A stretch of 64,000 bases of DNA. Origin: Erinaceus europaeus (lineage: Eukaryota; Chordata; Mammalia; Eulipotyphla; Erinaceidae). The translations under genes were made by a program, and so were the position numbers. The stretch spans positions 69,263,254 through 69,327,253 of the forward strand of contig NC_080168.1 in NCBI RefSeq assembly GCF_950295315.1, read 5' to 3'. A model generated the notes under the pieces. It saw only the letters and a list, made by a program, of their open reading frames with translations, did no database searches and had not been told where the DNA came from. Shown in pieces: positions 49,351 through 59,330 of the stretch (position 1 is the first letter of the stretch; each line of letters begins with the position of its first letter).

Positions 49351-49689
49351 GGATTGAATGTCTCAAACTTTTTGATGCATAGACCCCAGTTCTGAGTATA
49401 TATTCCTTCAGTTTAAGCACTTAGAGTATCAAATTGGCAACCTGATTGAATTTTAACAGTGGGCTTGAATTGTTAGTACATTTCTAATATTGGCTTTTTT
49501 TTTGAAATATTAAATCACCTATAATCTTAGACCAGGGAAAACAGAAGCAACTGGTCTTGTCAGTATATAAGATACAGTTATTTGTAAATAGCATTAAATG
49601 ATGTAAATCATGGTAAGGTCTAATGTGGTATATAGCAAATCCTAAGCATGGATTTGTAAACCAAATTTCCAAATAACTTGGTTATAACA

Positions 49690-50840
49690 ATATCTATTGC
49701 CTTCTTAAACTCCATGACAACAGGAACCTCCCCATTCTCTATAAAACTCATATTTCTCTAAGTCTTGGAACCTCTGGCTCATTTTCCTTGATACCTCTCT
49801 TAATCCATACCATATGATACTGCATCTGCTGAGCCCAATCAAATCAATGCAACCAGCACCACCTCAACATGTTTCACTTTGGACTGTGTCCAGAGATGCT
49901 AGGCATGGGATGTCAACCCTCCATTTCTATTACTCTGGTGAGACCTTTCCTAAGTCATAGGACTCCTTAGTTCCATTACAGGAAGGTAGCACACTTCCTA
50001 ACAAAGCCACAGAACCTAGATATAGACCAGAGCCCATGAGACAGAGCACATGTGCACATGCATCCATAAGTTAGGGGAACATATATATATACCTTAAAGT
50101 AAAAGTGCATAGTAGTTTGTAGTGAATAAGTATAGCAAGAAAGTAGAAAAACCTAAAAAAAAGACACTATAAAGTATTAAATAGCTTCTACTTAGATCTA
50201 GATACCCTCCTCACCTACTTTCTACTTCACTTTCCTCAACCACTCTAAGGCTAACCTTATCAGGTAAAGACTACAAAAACTGGATAAGGGCAAAAGACTG
50301 GCATACTTTAATGATGGCTCTTTTGGTCCCTACCAGGCCACACAATCATCTGGGGCCCTAGTCAAGGAAATCTGGCACTCTCACATAATTATGATGAACC
50401 TAGATCACTAACAGACCTCTCTCTCCACCACTGCTGGTCGTCATCATCAGGAACAACACTATGGAACCAATTGTGGGCCTCTACAGGACCTTGCCCTCAA
50501 TGTGGAACAACAATGGTGGGGACTGCCCCATTCTCTGAAGGGAGACTGTGTCAACATACTTTGCTACTTGGGGAAGACTGATCCTGAAATGAGGGTAGTC
50601 TAGAATGTTCCTAGCTGTGACTGTGGAATGTGAACTCAGACCTACAGGGATGCAGAGGTTACACAGGCTCCTGTGCTGGATAGGGCCCCAGATTAGATCG
50701 ATAGGGTATATAGTTAATGGTATTTATATACTTTTACCTGATACAGCTTTCTAGTCTTATTTCCAACTCTGACACCATCTCCCCAGACAATATCTTTAGT
50801 CCACCTGCATTTTAGCTGTCAGGCTCAGGCAAAAATGAAT
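49690..50840 (+). mobile_element. L1 3'-region segment, opposite orientation
   Basis: Reverse complement of 1080-1750 (cctagaatgttcctagctgt versus 1325-1345) and of 13700-13950 (cacctcaacatgtttcactt). It is the section 5' to the block at 48870-49350, but inverted. Confidence 0.65.
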
Positions 50841-50861
50841 AAAGTCATGCATCCATTGGAA

Positions 50862-50914
50862 TATATATATATACATATATATATATACATATATATGTAT
50901 ATATATATATAAAG
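50862..50914. repeat. Alternating AT microsatellite
   Basis: (AT)n with regularly spaced ATAC/GTAT interruptions, ~50 bp. It sits at the end of an L1 segment. Confidence 0.9.
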
Positions 50915-50924
50915 TTTTTGCTAT

Positions 50925-51062
50925 TGGGGCTGAAAATGAGCTCACCTGGTAAAGCACATACCTTATCAATTGTGTGGTCCTGGGCTCAAGCCTTGGCACC
51001 ACATGGGAGCACCATGGATGGTGGAGTAGTGATGTGGCCTTTCTGTATGTGTATGTAGCTTT
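50925..51062 (+). mobile_element. tRNA-derived SINE, 'ctcacctggtaaagca' family
   Basis: ggggctgaaaatgagctcac, ctggtaaagcacatacctta, gggctcaagccttggcacca (B-box). Confidence 0.6.
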
Positions 51063-51074
51063 CTTTTAAAAATT

Positions 51075-52496
51075 CTTTTGTTAGTGATTTAATACTGATT
51101 TATAAAATTACAAGATAACCAGTACAATTCCACACCGTTCCCACCACGAGAGTTCTGAATCCCTAATCTCACCTCTGTAAGCTACAGCAGTTCTCTTGAG
51201 GTTGGAGATAAGTGTTTATTATTTCTACAAGTATCTGTTTATATTTGTATACATTTCCCCACCACCCCCTTTTTCCCCTATGGTTCCATCTTCTCTTCCT
51301 TTCCAAGTCACACATACACCTATTACTACATCCAAATATCCCTCCTTTTTTTTTTTTTTTTTTCTCTCTTCTATCTCTGGGTCCTGATGGAGTTGGAATT
51401 TAGAGCCCCCTGATCATCTTCCACTTATCATTTCTCCCCCACTGGGAGTATGGATAAAACTTATTTTTGGAGTGCAAAAGGTGGAGGTTCTGGCTTCTCT
51501 GATGGACATGAGCGTTAGCAGGTTGATCCATACCTCCAGCCTGTTTCTGTCTTTCCCTAGTTGGGTAGGGCTCTGGGGCGATGAGGTTCTAGGATACATT
51601 AGTGAGGTCATCTACCCACAGAAGTCAGGATGGAATATGCAACTTGGTGACTGAAAGGCAGCAAAATATAAAGTTGGACAAAATGATTAGTGAACAGGAA
51701 ACAAAAAGAGTAGTGCAGATGAAGACAGGGATCTTAGGATGGAAAGAAGCTAGGAATGCTCTTAGGAGTCTATGACTATCATGGGTTTTTTTCTTAAGTT
51801 TGATAGCTAACATGGAGTTGGACAAGAATATTGTCTGAGAAGAGGGTTTCACAGAGAAAAGGGCTAGAAAGGAGGGGCTGGGGGGTGTCACACCTGATTG
51901 AGCACACGTTACAATGCACAAGGACCTGGGTTTAAGTCTCCGGTCCTTACCTGCAGGGGGAAAGCTTCATCTGTCTTCCCCCCTCCTCTCAATTTCTGTT
52001 TGTCTCTATCCAATAAATAAAGATAATTAAGAAATAAAAAGGGAAAGTTTTATTACGGCAGAGAATAGTTCCCTATCTTGGAAAAAAAAACTGTGAATAA
52101 AATTAAGTGTTTACCTTATCCATATGACCCAGAGCCCATATATATTTATATTTAGCACAGGAGCCTGTGTAACCTCTGAGTCCCTATTGGTCTGAGCTTG
52201 CAGTTCATGGCTCCAACTGGGAACACTGCAGGCTGCACTCATTTCAGGGCCAGGTCTTTCTTGAGAGACAGGGCAGGAGACCCCAGCCTCTCTTTGGAGC
52301 CTGGGGCAATCCCTGGCATTGCTGTTTTACAGTGAAGGCAGGGTCCTGGGATGACTTGTAAGAGGGTTTATGATGGCATTTTTGATGGAAGTGACCAGTG
52401 ATGGTGGAGAGAGGGATCCATTAGAGGTCTAGGCCCATCATATTTGTGTGAGAATCCAAGGATTCCCTAACTAGGGCCTCAGATGCTAGGATGGTC
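51075..52496 (-). mobile_element. L1 3' region, interrupted by a SINE
   Basis: ccagtacaattccacaccgt, ctgggagtatggataaaact, cttggtgactgaaaggcagc, gatagctaacatggagttgg, then after a SINE gcacaggagcctgtgtaacc and cctaactagggcctcagatg. It is the same order as 545-1600. Confidence 0.7.
51885..52045 (+). mobile_element. tRNA-derived SINE, body shortened
   Basis: ggggctggggggtgtcacac head, gggtttaagtctccgg, with 40-50 bases of the body missing before gtcttcccccctcctctcaa, and an aataaataaagataatt tail. Confidence 0.8.
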
Positions 52497-52645
52497 AGCT
52501 AAAGAGAAATAGAGACAAAGGGAGAGAGCAAAAGAAGCCATAGCACTGAAGCTCTTCTCCCCAGTGTGGTGAGAGCTGAGCTCAAACCTGGGTTGAGTAC
52601 ATAGTGAAACAGGTACCCTCCCAAATGAGCTAACTGGTTGACCCA
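52497..52645 (-). mobile_element. Worn SINE, reverse
   Basis: gaaatagagacaaagggaga, catagcactgaagctcttct, caaacctgggttgagtacat; related to the 'cacttggatagtgca' family. Confidence 0.5.
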
Positions 52646-53317
52646 CTCCAACCCATTTCCAAAGCAGGAGTCTCTGGAAGTGTGGGGTGAGCCAGTTACC
52701 CAAGCAGGATGTTGATAAGATATTGAAATCAATGTCTTAGGATAAAACAGTGAAGTCACTCACAGGTCTGATTTGATGCTGGGTTAGGGGTGGGCGGATG
52801 TTCTTTCGTTTCAGGCAGTTGACATTTTCTGTTCTTGATGTGTTTCATTCAGTGTTTTCAAGAATTACATTGGTAACAGCCAATAGAAATGAATTTAATG
52901 AGTTGTGTACTACTCAGGGCACTTGGGGACATAAACGAGAGGAGTGGCAAGCACTACCTGGTGTTGTGGGGGTTGGGTAAGCCTATGTTTCCTGATGCAG
53001 GTCTACCCCACGGGCAGTGTGTACCTGCAGAACTTCCTACAACTATGACTTCCAAAGACTTGCCATGCCTGGCTGGAACGAGCATGCTGTATGATGGTTA
53101 TCATTCATTCACTCATTCTTCCCCTGGGGCCCCTCTCACATTGTGGGATGGCAGGAGTCTGGAACCTGTACCTACCTCTTCCTTGGGGGAGAAAGGTTAA
53201 TATTATTTTGAAATTTTAGTCTGTTTTGCTCCAAATCAAACTTACTATTAAAACTGAGATTTTGATTATTTGGCTCATGTCTACATCATTTGGTTTATAA
53301 CCAGAAAAGAAAGAAAG

Positions 53318-53530
53318 GCTGGGGCTGGGTGGTGGCGTACCTAGTTAAGTGCATACCTTACCATGCACAAGTACCCAGGTTCGAGCCCCTGGTCCCCACT
53401 GGCAGGGGGAAAGCTTTGAGAGTGGTGAAGCAGTGTTGCAGGTGTCACTCTGCCTCTTTCCCTCTCTGTCACCCCTCCCCTCTAGATTTCTGCCTGTCTC
53501 TATCCAATAAATAAAGATAATAAAAAATAA
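53318..53530 (+). mobile_element. tRNA-derived SINE (ggtggtgcac type)
   Basis: gggctgggtggtggcgtacc head, ggttcgagcccctggtcccc, aataaataaagataataaaa tail. 'aaaggctg' flanks both ends. Confidence 0.88.
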
Positions 53531-53865
53531 AGGCTGATTTTTGTTTTGTTTTTGTTTTGGCCAATAAAATAACATTCTGGTCTATAGCTATTTCAAATGC
53601 CAAGGCTGAGACCTCATTAAATCATGACATTGGACTTTCAATGAAGAGTGAAGTTATATGGCATAAAGTATTCAAGAAAAGTATAGTTCATCTACAGACA
53701 GATTATTGGAGGTGATGGGAATTTAATAGTCTGCCCTGTGTGTGTACCTTACCCCTACAGATAGAAGACTACATGTAACTTCGCGGGACTATAACTAGGC
53801 ATTTGTGACTGTGCTCAGAATTGGCTGCTTAAGTTACTGTCAGCCAGAACACAGCCAATCTGTGA

Positions 53866-53940
53866 GATTGGGGGCTTGTACCTAGGTCTTTGCACACTGT
53901 AACATGTACTCAATCAGGTGTGCCACCACCCACCCCTTCT
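53866..53940 (-). mobile_element. SINE head fragment, reverse
   Basis: gggggcttgtacctaggtct, acatgtactcaatcaggtgt, gccaccacccacccc. Confidence 0.65.
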
Positions 53941-54049
53941 CCCCCCTTCACATTCTCTCTGAGTCTGTTTTGTAACCAGTAATTTGAGGAAAAATACTTA
54001 CCTTTAAGGTTTGTACTGAGGGTTAAAGAAAGCAAGACATCATCTTAAA

Positions 54050-54660
54050 TTTATGGAAAAGGTAGCTTGATATTTATTGCTTTTTAACTATAAAAAGATT
54101 GATTCATTTTTGTATAGCTTTCCCCCCCTTTGACTATGTTTTGAAAATAAAATCAAAACCCTTTTAAAGCCTGAAGATTTCCTGGTGAAACCTAACACAC
54201 ATTGCCTAAAAGTGAAGGAAGAACATACAAGTCTGTGTGAAATGATGGCAACATCTCAGAACTTTGAGGCCAAGATGCTTCTTCAGGTGCTGTTTTTACA
54301 CAGAGTTGGATATGGCTATCCAGAGTGGAATATCATGAATTCTGTGCACCAACCCATTACTCCACTGTCTCTTTCATTATACAATAGATGAAGGAGAGAG
54401 GCAAGAAAAAGCACAGAGGTTTGATAAACACTGACCTATGGGAGTAACCCCCCTCCTTCTGACATTCTGTGACTTCTCCACCTACCACTCTGAGATCATG
54501 TCATTTCATCAGAAAACTTTCACTAGTGTGTTTTTCTGGAATGCCTCCTATGGAAGTGAGTCTTTGTGCCCCTACTCAGTGTCTGGGCATAGTTCTAACT
54601 GTGGAGACAGGAAATCAGGCTGAGGTGAGCAGGTGGTGTTCTTTATAAGCTGCTGAAGGT
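54050..54660 (-). other. SGCG: SGCG 3' untranslated region
   Basis: Non-coding sequence following the SGCG stop codon on the - strand. It contains no SINE or L1 sequence that I can recognise, in contrast to both flanks. It runs to just beyond an AATAAA at 54078-54073. The ~600-nt length is similar to the human 3'UTR as I recall it. The cleavage point is inferred. Confidence 0.65.
54073..54078 (-). terminator. SGCG: SGCG polyadenylation signal (candidate)
   Basis: TTTATT on the + strand reads AATAAA on the - strand, about 583 bases past the SGCG stop. It is the first canonical signal I notice downstream of that stop. Confidence 0.6.
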
Positions 54661-54834
54661 CTAGAGACACACTTGAGTATTTTTGTGGCATGTGGTCTCC
54701 ACACCAGCCACTGACAAGTACAGTTTGCCGTCTGGGCACACACAGATTTCATAGAGCCTTTGCCAGCTGCCAGCCGGGCCCCCACTTCCCTGAATCAACT
54801 TGGGTAGTAACACAGTATCTGCATCCAGGACAAG
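54661..54834 (-). CDS. SGCG: Gamma-sarcoglycan, last coding exon (exon 8)
   Basis: The exon reads on the - strand from [15 protein letters not shown] through [18 protein letters not shown] to NTQVCL and stop TAG (54663-54661). Its 174 nt (57 residues) equal the last human coding exon. It is the extracellular C-terminus of gamma-sarcoglycan, a type II membrane glycoprotein of the muscle dystrophin complex. The four cysteines of the C-terminal EGF-like cluster are all present, including the one aligning with human Cys283, a known limb-girdle dystrophy site. The acceptor AG lies at 54836-54835 after a pyrimidine-rich run. Differences from human around [10 protein letters not shown] are simple substitutions. 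Confidence 0.96.
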   Translation of the reverse strand, partial: LVLDADTVLLPKLIQGSGGPAGSWQRLYEICVCPDGKLYLSVAGVETTCHKNTQVCL

Positions 54835-55729
54835 CTGCTTGGGAGGAAAGAAGAGAAAGAATGAACGCATGAACTTCATGTTCTCAAAATGGACCAAACT
54901 AGGAACTAGTTTTCTGCATAGAATATGAAATTGGTCCCTGACGGGACTGAATTCATTCAGTGACCTGATACTTTAGACTCCAATTCTAGTTCCCATCTAG
55001 GCTTGAGCTTTAGAATTCCTTTTCTAAGTTATAAGGAAGTAGCTTTCTTTCATCCATTTTTCTAGCTGAGCTAGGACTACTCCGATACTGCATCTCAAAA
55101 CCATTTTTCAGAATGACTTAGTTTGGTTTTTGCTGGGTCACATTTCTCTTGTGATCCACTTTGTTAAATCTCTCTATTAATATTATGTATAGGCCATAAA
55201 AAACAGAACCATCTGAATAATCCTTACCTGTGGATGTTGGAATTAATTCTGTTTCTATTTTCTGTAAGATAAATTTCTGTAAAATTTATCCCATTAGCTA
55301 TCAACCATTTCCCTAGGTGACCAATATAATTTGAAACTCAGTTGCCTGTTGTTAGATATTGAAAAGCCAAAGTCAACCAAAATAAAATGAAAGTGATGGG
55401 ATATTTTTGATTCTATGGTAGTTTTCTCATATTTCAGCACAAAGACTGAGATTGGAAATTAGGAATTATGAACCATTTTAAGGGGCAATCAGATCAGTCT
55501 AGGGTGTCTTCATAGTAGAAGGAAATAAAATTGGCTGAGGAGATAGCACAATGGTTGTTCAAAAAGACTCTAATGCCTGAGGCTCCATGGTTCTAGGTTC
55601 AATCCCTGGGCACCTCCATATACTCAAGCTGAGTAGTGCTCAGGTCTTTCTCTTTGTATTTCTCTCTCATTAATATAAATAAAATAAGTTCTTTGGGGGG
55701 GAAAAAAAAGCTTGAGCTATTGAACTCAC
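54835..55729 (-). other. SGCG: SGCG intron 7
   Basis: An 895-bp intron between coding exons 7 and 8 on the - strand. It is mostly unique and AT-rich, with one SINE (55530-55690) near its 5' end. Confidence 0.85.
55530..55690 (+). mobile_element. SINE, 'caaaaagactctaatgcc' family
   Basis: gaggagatagcacaatggtt, aatgcctgaggctccatggt, aggttcaatccctgg (B-box), gagtagtgctcaggt. Confidence 0.65.
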
Positions 55730-55853
55730 CTCTCCATCACTACTATGAAGAATGATATCCACCTGAGAAAGAGCCTCTACTTTCCCAGTACGAGCATTAA
55801 TGTGAACACCTTTTGGAGCATCCATGCTTAAACTCCGTGTGGGGGACTCCAGT
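55730..55853 (-). CDS. SGCG: Gamma-sarcoglycan, coding exon 7
   Basis: On the - strand this encodes (R)[18 protein letters not shown] then [20 protein letters not shown] and DGE, in the beta-rich extracellular part of gamma-sarcoglycan. The acceptor AG is at 55855-55854 and the donor GTGAG starts at 55729. The 124 nt are one base completing a split arginine codon plus 41 codons, which fits exons 6 and 8. The last residue before the junction is Glu, where human has Met. Confidence 0.96.
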
Positions 55854-56199
55854 CTCAAATGGGAAGGAAACAAGAAAAAGATAATAACAATAAAACATTA
55901 TCCCAGAAATTCCTCAGTGAGCATCTTAGCACAGAGAATGCAGTTTAGAGGGTGTACAGCATCTTCATGCTATTCTTATGTACTGACATACACTATTCAC
56001 CAGCAAAGGCAGAAACAGTGTTCTTTATAGTAAATACATTACTTACTCAAGAGAGTACATGAAATTGGTGCTCTTTAAAAGCAATGGAAAACACTAGTCA
56101 GCCCCAGCCCTGTGCTATAGTTTTACATGGTTAGACACTGTAGCATAGCTCTCAGAAGAAAGATGACTTGTGAACAAGAAACTCAAAAGCTCCGGACGA

Positions 56200-56345
56200 C
56201 TTTTTTAGATGGAGAGATAGATAGATAGATAGATAGATATAGAGAGGTACAGAAGCAGAGAGGACGAAGGAAACATAGCATTGAGGTTCCCTTGAGCATA
56301 TGGCAAAGCAATTCACTATCTGAGGGAGCTATTTCACCAGCCCTC
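56200..56345 (-). mobile_element. SINE, 'cacttggatagtgca' family, reverse
   Basis: A GATA-rich stretch, then gaaacatagcattgaggttc, ggcaaagcaattcactatct, gagctatttcaccagccc. Confidence 0.6.
56214..56247 (+). repeat. (GATA)n microsatellite
   Basis: gagatagatagatagataga followed by more GATA units, inside a SINE. Confidence 0.9.
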
Positions 56346-56526
56346 TTATAATCTCTTTCTTCAATCATCAGTCAGTGGACACTGAGGTTGCTTCCATACT
56401 TCGGTTATCATGAATAGTATGGCTTTGAAATCAGGGGTGCATCTCTCCGTTCAGAAATGTCTTTGTGTATGTGTGAATTTCAAGTTTACATAGGACTGCC
56501 ATTCTTTCTTTTTAGTTTTTACTCGA

Positions 56527-57016
56527 TTTTTTTTTTTTTTTTGCCTCCAGGATTATTGCTGGGGCTCAGTGCCTGCACTCCGAATCCACTGCTCCTGGAG
56601 GTTATTTTTTCCCATTTTGTTGTCCTTGTTCTTGTACCAACTACTGTATTTTACTGTTGACTGTAAACCATTAATCCCCCCAATAATGACAAAAAATTAG
56701 AGACTGGGAAGTAGTGCACATAGTACAAAGCACAAGGACCTGTGCAAAGATCCTGGTTTGAGCCTCTGGCTCTCCACCTGTGGGGGGGCACTATTGTTAT
56801 TGTTGTCATTGATGTTGTTGTTGGATAGGATAGAGAGAACTCGAGAGAGAAGAGGAGACAAAGAAGGGGAGAGAAAGACAGACACCTGCAAACTGTGAAG
56901 CGAGACCCTACAGGTGGGGATCCGGGGGCTCGAACCATGCCTTACGCTGGTCCTTGGACTTTGCCATGTGTGCCTAACATGCTGCGCTACTGCTCAACCT
57001 CCCCCCCCCCCCCAGT
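56527..57016. mobile_element. Mosaic of SINE and L1 pieces
   Basis: 56527-56628 is a reversed SINE tail; 56630-56695 is an L1 3'-end piece (gtaccaactactgtatttta); 56697-56785 is a forward SINE head (gactgggaagtagtgcacat); 56786-57000 is a reversed SINE body and head; it ends with a C14 run at 57001-57014. The forward head and the reversed body meet in the middle. Confidence 0.65.
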
Positions 57017-57382
57017 TTTCTTTCTTTAACTGGTACAAAGATTCTGCTCTGATGGTAGGTGTTTCTGGAAATGTTTGCTGATGATTTTCAGGGGAAAACA
57101 ATGAACTGGTGAAAGACAAGAGTGAAAAAACTGCAGCACCTGACAGAAATCAAACATGAAGGGCAAGCAGACATCTCTGAGGTCTCCTGGAGTGAGATAA
57201 GTTGTGGGAGCTGGGAATAGCTGTGTAGCAATATGAAGCTGGGGCCAGGCTGCAGAGCAGTAGTGTTGCTGTGTTGTTTATGCAGGTGTGAGTATCCTGG
57301 GGAGCTCCAAATCTTTCTATGCCTGAGTCAGAGTCTAGGGAACATTCTAGAGAGCCGCATGTAACAAAGTTCCTTTAGTTTT

Positions 57383-57747
57383 TTTTTTTGTTTTTTTCTT
57401 TTTCTCCTCCAGGGTTATTGCTGGGCTCGGTGCCTGCACCATGAATCCACCGCTCCTGGAGGCCATTTTTTCCCCTTTTTGTTGCCCTAGTTGTTGCAGC
57501 CTTGTTGCGATTATTATTGCCATTGTTGACATTGCTTTTGTTGTTGGATAGGACAGAGAGAAATGGAGAGAGGAGGGGAAAACAGAGAGAGAGGGGAGAG
57601 AAAGATAGACACCTGCAGACCTGCTTCACCGCCTGTGAAGCGACTCCCCTGCAGGTGGGGAGCCGGGGGCTCGAACCAGGATCCTTACTCCGGTCCCTGC
57701 GCTTTGTGCCACGTGCGCTTAACCCACTGCGCCACCACCCGACTCCC
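57383..57747 (-). mobile_element. tRNA-derived SINE, complete, reverse
   Basis: A clean, probably young copy: ctccagggttattgctgggc, gttgttggataggacagaga, ggctcgaaccaggatcctta, gcgccaccacccgactccc. 'agttcctttagtttt' occurs on both sides (57368 and 57748). Confidence 0.92.
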
Positions 57748-57965
57748 AGTTCCTTTAGTTTTGGTATGAAGGACAGACTGAAAAGGGACAAACCTAGAAG
57801 CTTGTGGAACAGAAGAGTGTTAAACAGAAGCAGTGATCCAGGTCAGCATAGAGGGCTGGAGAAAAGCAGGGCAGAAGATCGGCAGGATTTTTCCTGCTTT
57901 AGTGTTGGTATGCTTTTAAAAACCCCTTCTGTTTCATTTGGTTTAAATCCCCCCTGCTTAACACT

Positions 57966-58009
57966 GCATTCTATTTACATAACCACTGTATTCTATTTAC
58001 ATAACCACT
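57966..58009 (+). repeat. 22-bp tandem duplication in LTR U3
   Basis: gcattctatttacataacca ct is followed by gtattctatttacataacca ct, differing at one base. Tandem repeats in U3 are a common site of LTR enhancer duplication; that role is inferred. Confidence 0.85.
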
Positions 58010-58036
58010 ATTAACAAGCACCACCCTCCCTCCAGG

Positions 58037-58070
58037 GCATTGGTGGTTCAGTGGTAGAATTCTTGCCTGC
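58037..58070 (+). other. tRNA-Gly (GCC) 5'-half sequence in LTR
   Basis: The 34 bases from gcattggtggttcagtggta to ttcttgcctgc follow the first 34 bases of mammalian tRNA-Gly-GCC with one difference (T for C at position 28), by my recollection of that tRNA. They include the D-arm and pol III A-box (tggttcagtgg) and stop at the anticodon. The 3' half (anticodon, T-arm, acceptor) is absent, so it is not a tRNA gene. Confidence 0.85.
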
Positions 58071-58339
58071 TCCGCCCCCTCTCCTTGTCATACCCTGATT
58101 TTCGCCAGTCACTTTTCTCTCCACCCTCTCTGTGTCGCATCCTGTTCCCACCCTACTGGGCTAGTAGATTTATAAGGACAAGATTGTTTGTAGTTAGTTA
58201 GTTTAGCTTAGCTTGGTATAGATTGCACTGCGTCCTGCATGAATAAAGAGATACTGCCTACAGCTCAACCATGAGTCCCTGGTCGTCTGTTACCCGCCCG
58301 TGAAGCCAGCCCGTCAAAAACAACACTTTAGCGTTAGCC

Positions 58340-58470
58340 ATTGGAGCCTTAGAGATAGCACAATAGTAATGCAAAAGACTTTCATGCCTCTAGCTTCCAG
58401 GTCCCAGGTTCAATTCTCAGTACCACCATAAACCACAGCTGAGCAGAGCTCTGGCTAAATAATAGTAATA
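58340..58470 (+). mobile_element. SINE, 'caaaagactttcatgcctc' family
   Basis: ggagccttagagatagcaca, gcaaaagactttcatgcctc, aggttcaattctcagtacca, gagcagagctctggct. Confidence 0.7.
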
Positions 58471-58839
58471 ATAATAATTGTAAAAAATAATAATGGATTT
58501 TAGTAAGTAGTAACTAGTCAGAAATGGATATAGAAATATCATTTAATATTTTCAAAGTACATTCACTTGATTAATTTGACAGATTCTTTAGCTTTTATGA
58601 GTAAAACGTATGTCCTGTGTCAACTGTATCTCAAGGCGCATCAGGAAATATATAGAAAAAAATAAAAAATTCTAAGTTTTAAAAATTATGTGATTTCTAG
58701 CAATCAGTGTTTCTGAGTCATTTCATAAGAATCCAGACAATTAAAGGAACAAGGACATGGTGATAATGCTAGCACAGAATTCCAGCAAAAACAAGCGGAA
58801 TCCAAGCACTTATTTTCTAAGGAAGAACAAAACTCTTAC

Positions 58840-58912
58840 CTCAGTTCGTCAAACAGGTCGGCTGTCACAAGGGGTGTCTCCACAGAGTGTTCAAACAGAG
58901 CCCCTTCAGGTC
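58840..58912 (-). CDS. SGCG: Gamma-sarcoglycan, coding exon 6
   Basis: On the - strand the 73-nt exon encodes (G)[18 protein letters not shown] then LFDEL(R). This is the extracellular segment that in human carries the common 521/525delT founder mutation; the frame is intact here. The acceptor is gtttag (AG at 58914-58913) and the donor is GTAAG from 58839. The phases are 2 in and 2 out, joining exon 7 through a split arginine codon. Exon 5 and earlier exons would lie further right. I did not recognise any of them before the window end. Confidence 0.95.
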
Positions 58913-59104
58913 CTAAACAAAAACAAAAGGTGCAGTATTTAAGAGAAATCATGTAAACAACACCAAGCAAATGAGGCATTCAGCTATAGGGAAGAAAGAG
59001 ACACAGCTGCCCTCCAGCTTTCTCAAAGTGATTGTGTTTTTCTCTAGATTTCTAAGTCGTGATAAATAAGCAGGTTGATTTTTAAACCTCAAAACTATCC
59101 CTTG

Positions 59105-59330
59105 AATATTCACTCAGTTCATTATTCATTTATTTTGATAGGACAGAGATAAATTGAGAGGTAAGAAGGGAGGGGGGAGATAGAGATGTAGACAGAGAGA
59201 CACCTGCAGTACTACTCCACTGCTTGTGAAGCTTCTCCCTTGCAATTGGGGACTAGGGTCTTGAACCCAGGTCCTTGTGCATGGCAATGTATGCACTCTA
59301 CTGGGTGCACAAAAAGCCAACCCTAAAGTC
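59105..59330 (-). mobile_element. tRNA-derived SINE, reverse
   Basis: ttattttgataggacagaga, gacacctgcagtactactcc, cttgaacccaggtccttgtg, gcaca...agccaaccct at the head. Confidence 0.75.

Larger units (their letters stand above)
47763..54050. other. Convergent intergenic region SACS-SGCG
   Basis: About 6.3 kb separates the inferred 3' ends of the two genes. Most is mobile DNA: L1 3'-region copies in both orientations (48870-49350 -, 49690-50840 +, 51075-52496 -), SINEs and an AT microsatellite. 48055-48555, 49350-49690, 52650-53315 and 53535-53865 look unique and show no recognisable gene. Confidence 0.75.
57903..58325 (+). mobile_element. Solo LTR, endogenous retrovirus (class II-like)
   Basis: This 423-bp unit begins TGTTGGTATG and ends AAAAACAACA, so it has the TG...CA retroviral ends and a short terminal inverted match (TGTT/AACA). 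It is bracketed by a 6-bp direct repeat, the size usual for class II (betaretrovirus-like) elements. A TATA-like tttataag lies at ~58169-58176 and an AATAAA at 58242-58247, in the right order for U3-R-U5 on the + strand, antisense to SGCG. No internal viral genes are present, so it is the leftover of LTR-LTR recombination. A 22-bp direct tandem repeat sits at 57966-58009. A tRNA-Gly-like piece lies at 58037-58070. Confidence 0.85.
57897..58331 (+). repeat. 6-bp target-site duplication around LTR
   Basis: CTTTAG at 57897-57902 and 58326-58331 brackets the LTR exactly. Confidence 0.85.
55854..58839 (-). other. SGCG: SGCG intron 6
   Basis: A 3.0-kb intron containing a solo LTR (57903-58325), SINEs (56200-56345, 56527-57016 mosaic, 57383-57747, 58340-58470), a short GATA repeat and a C14 run at 57001-57014. 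55860-56195, 57020-57380 and 58475-58839 look unique. Confidence 0.85.

Noticed and set aside
58037..58070. A functional tRNA-Gly gene
   Set aside because: Only the first half is present. The anticodon, T-arm and acceptor 3' strand are missing, and the sequence after it is C-rich LTR sequence.
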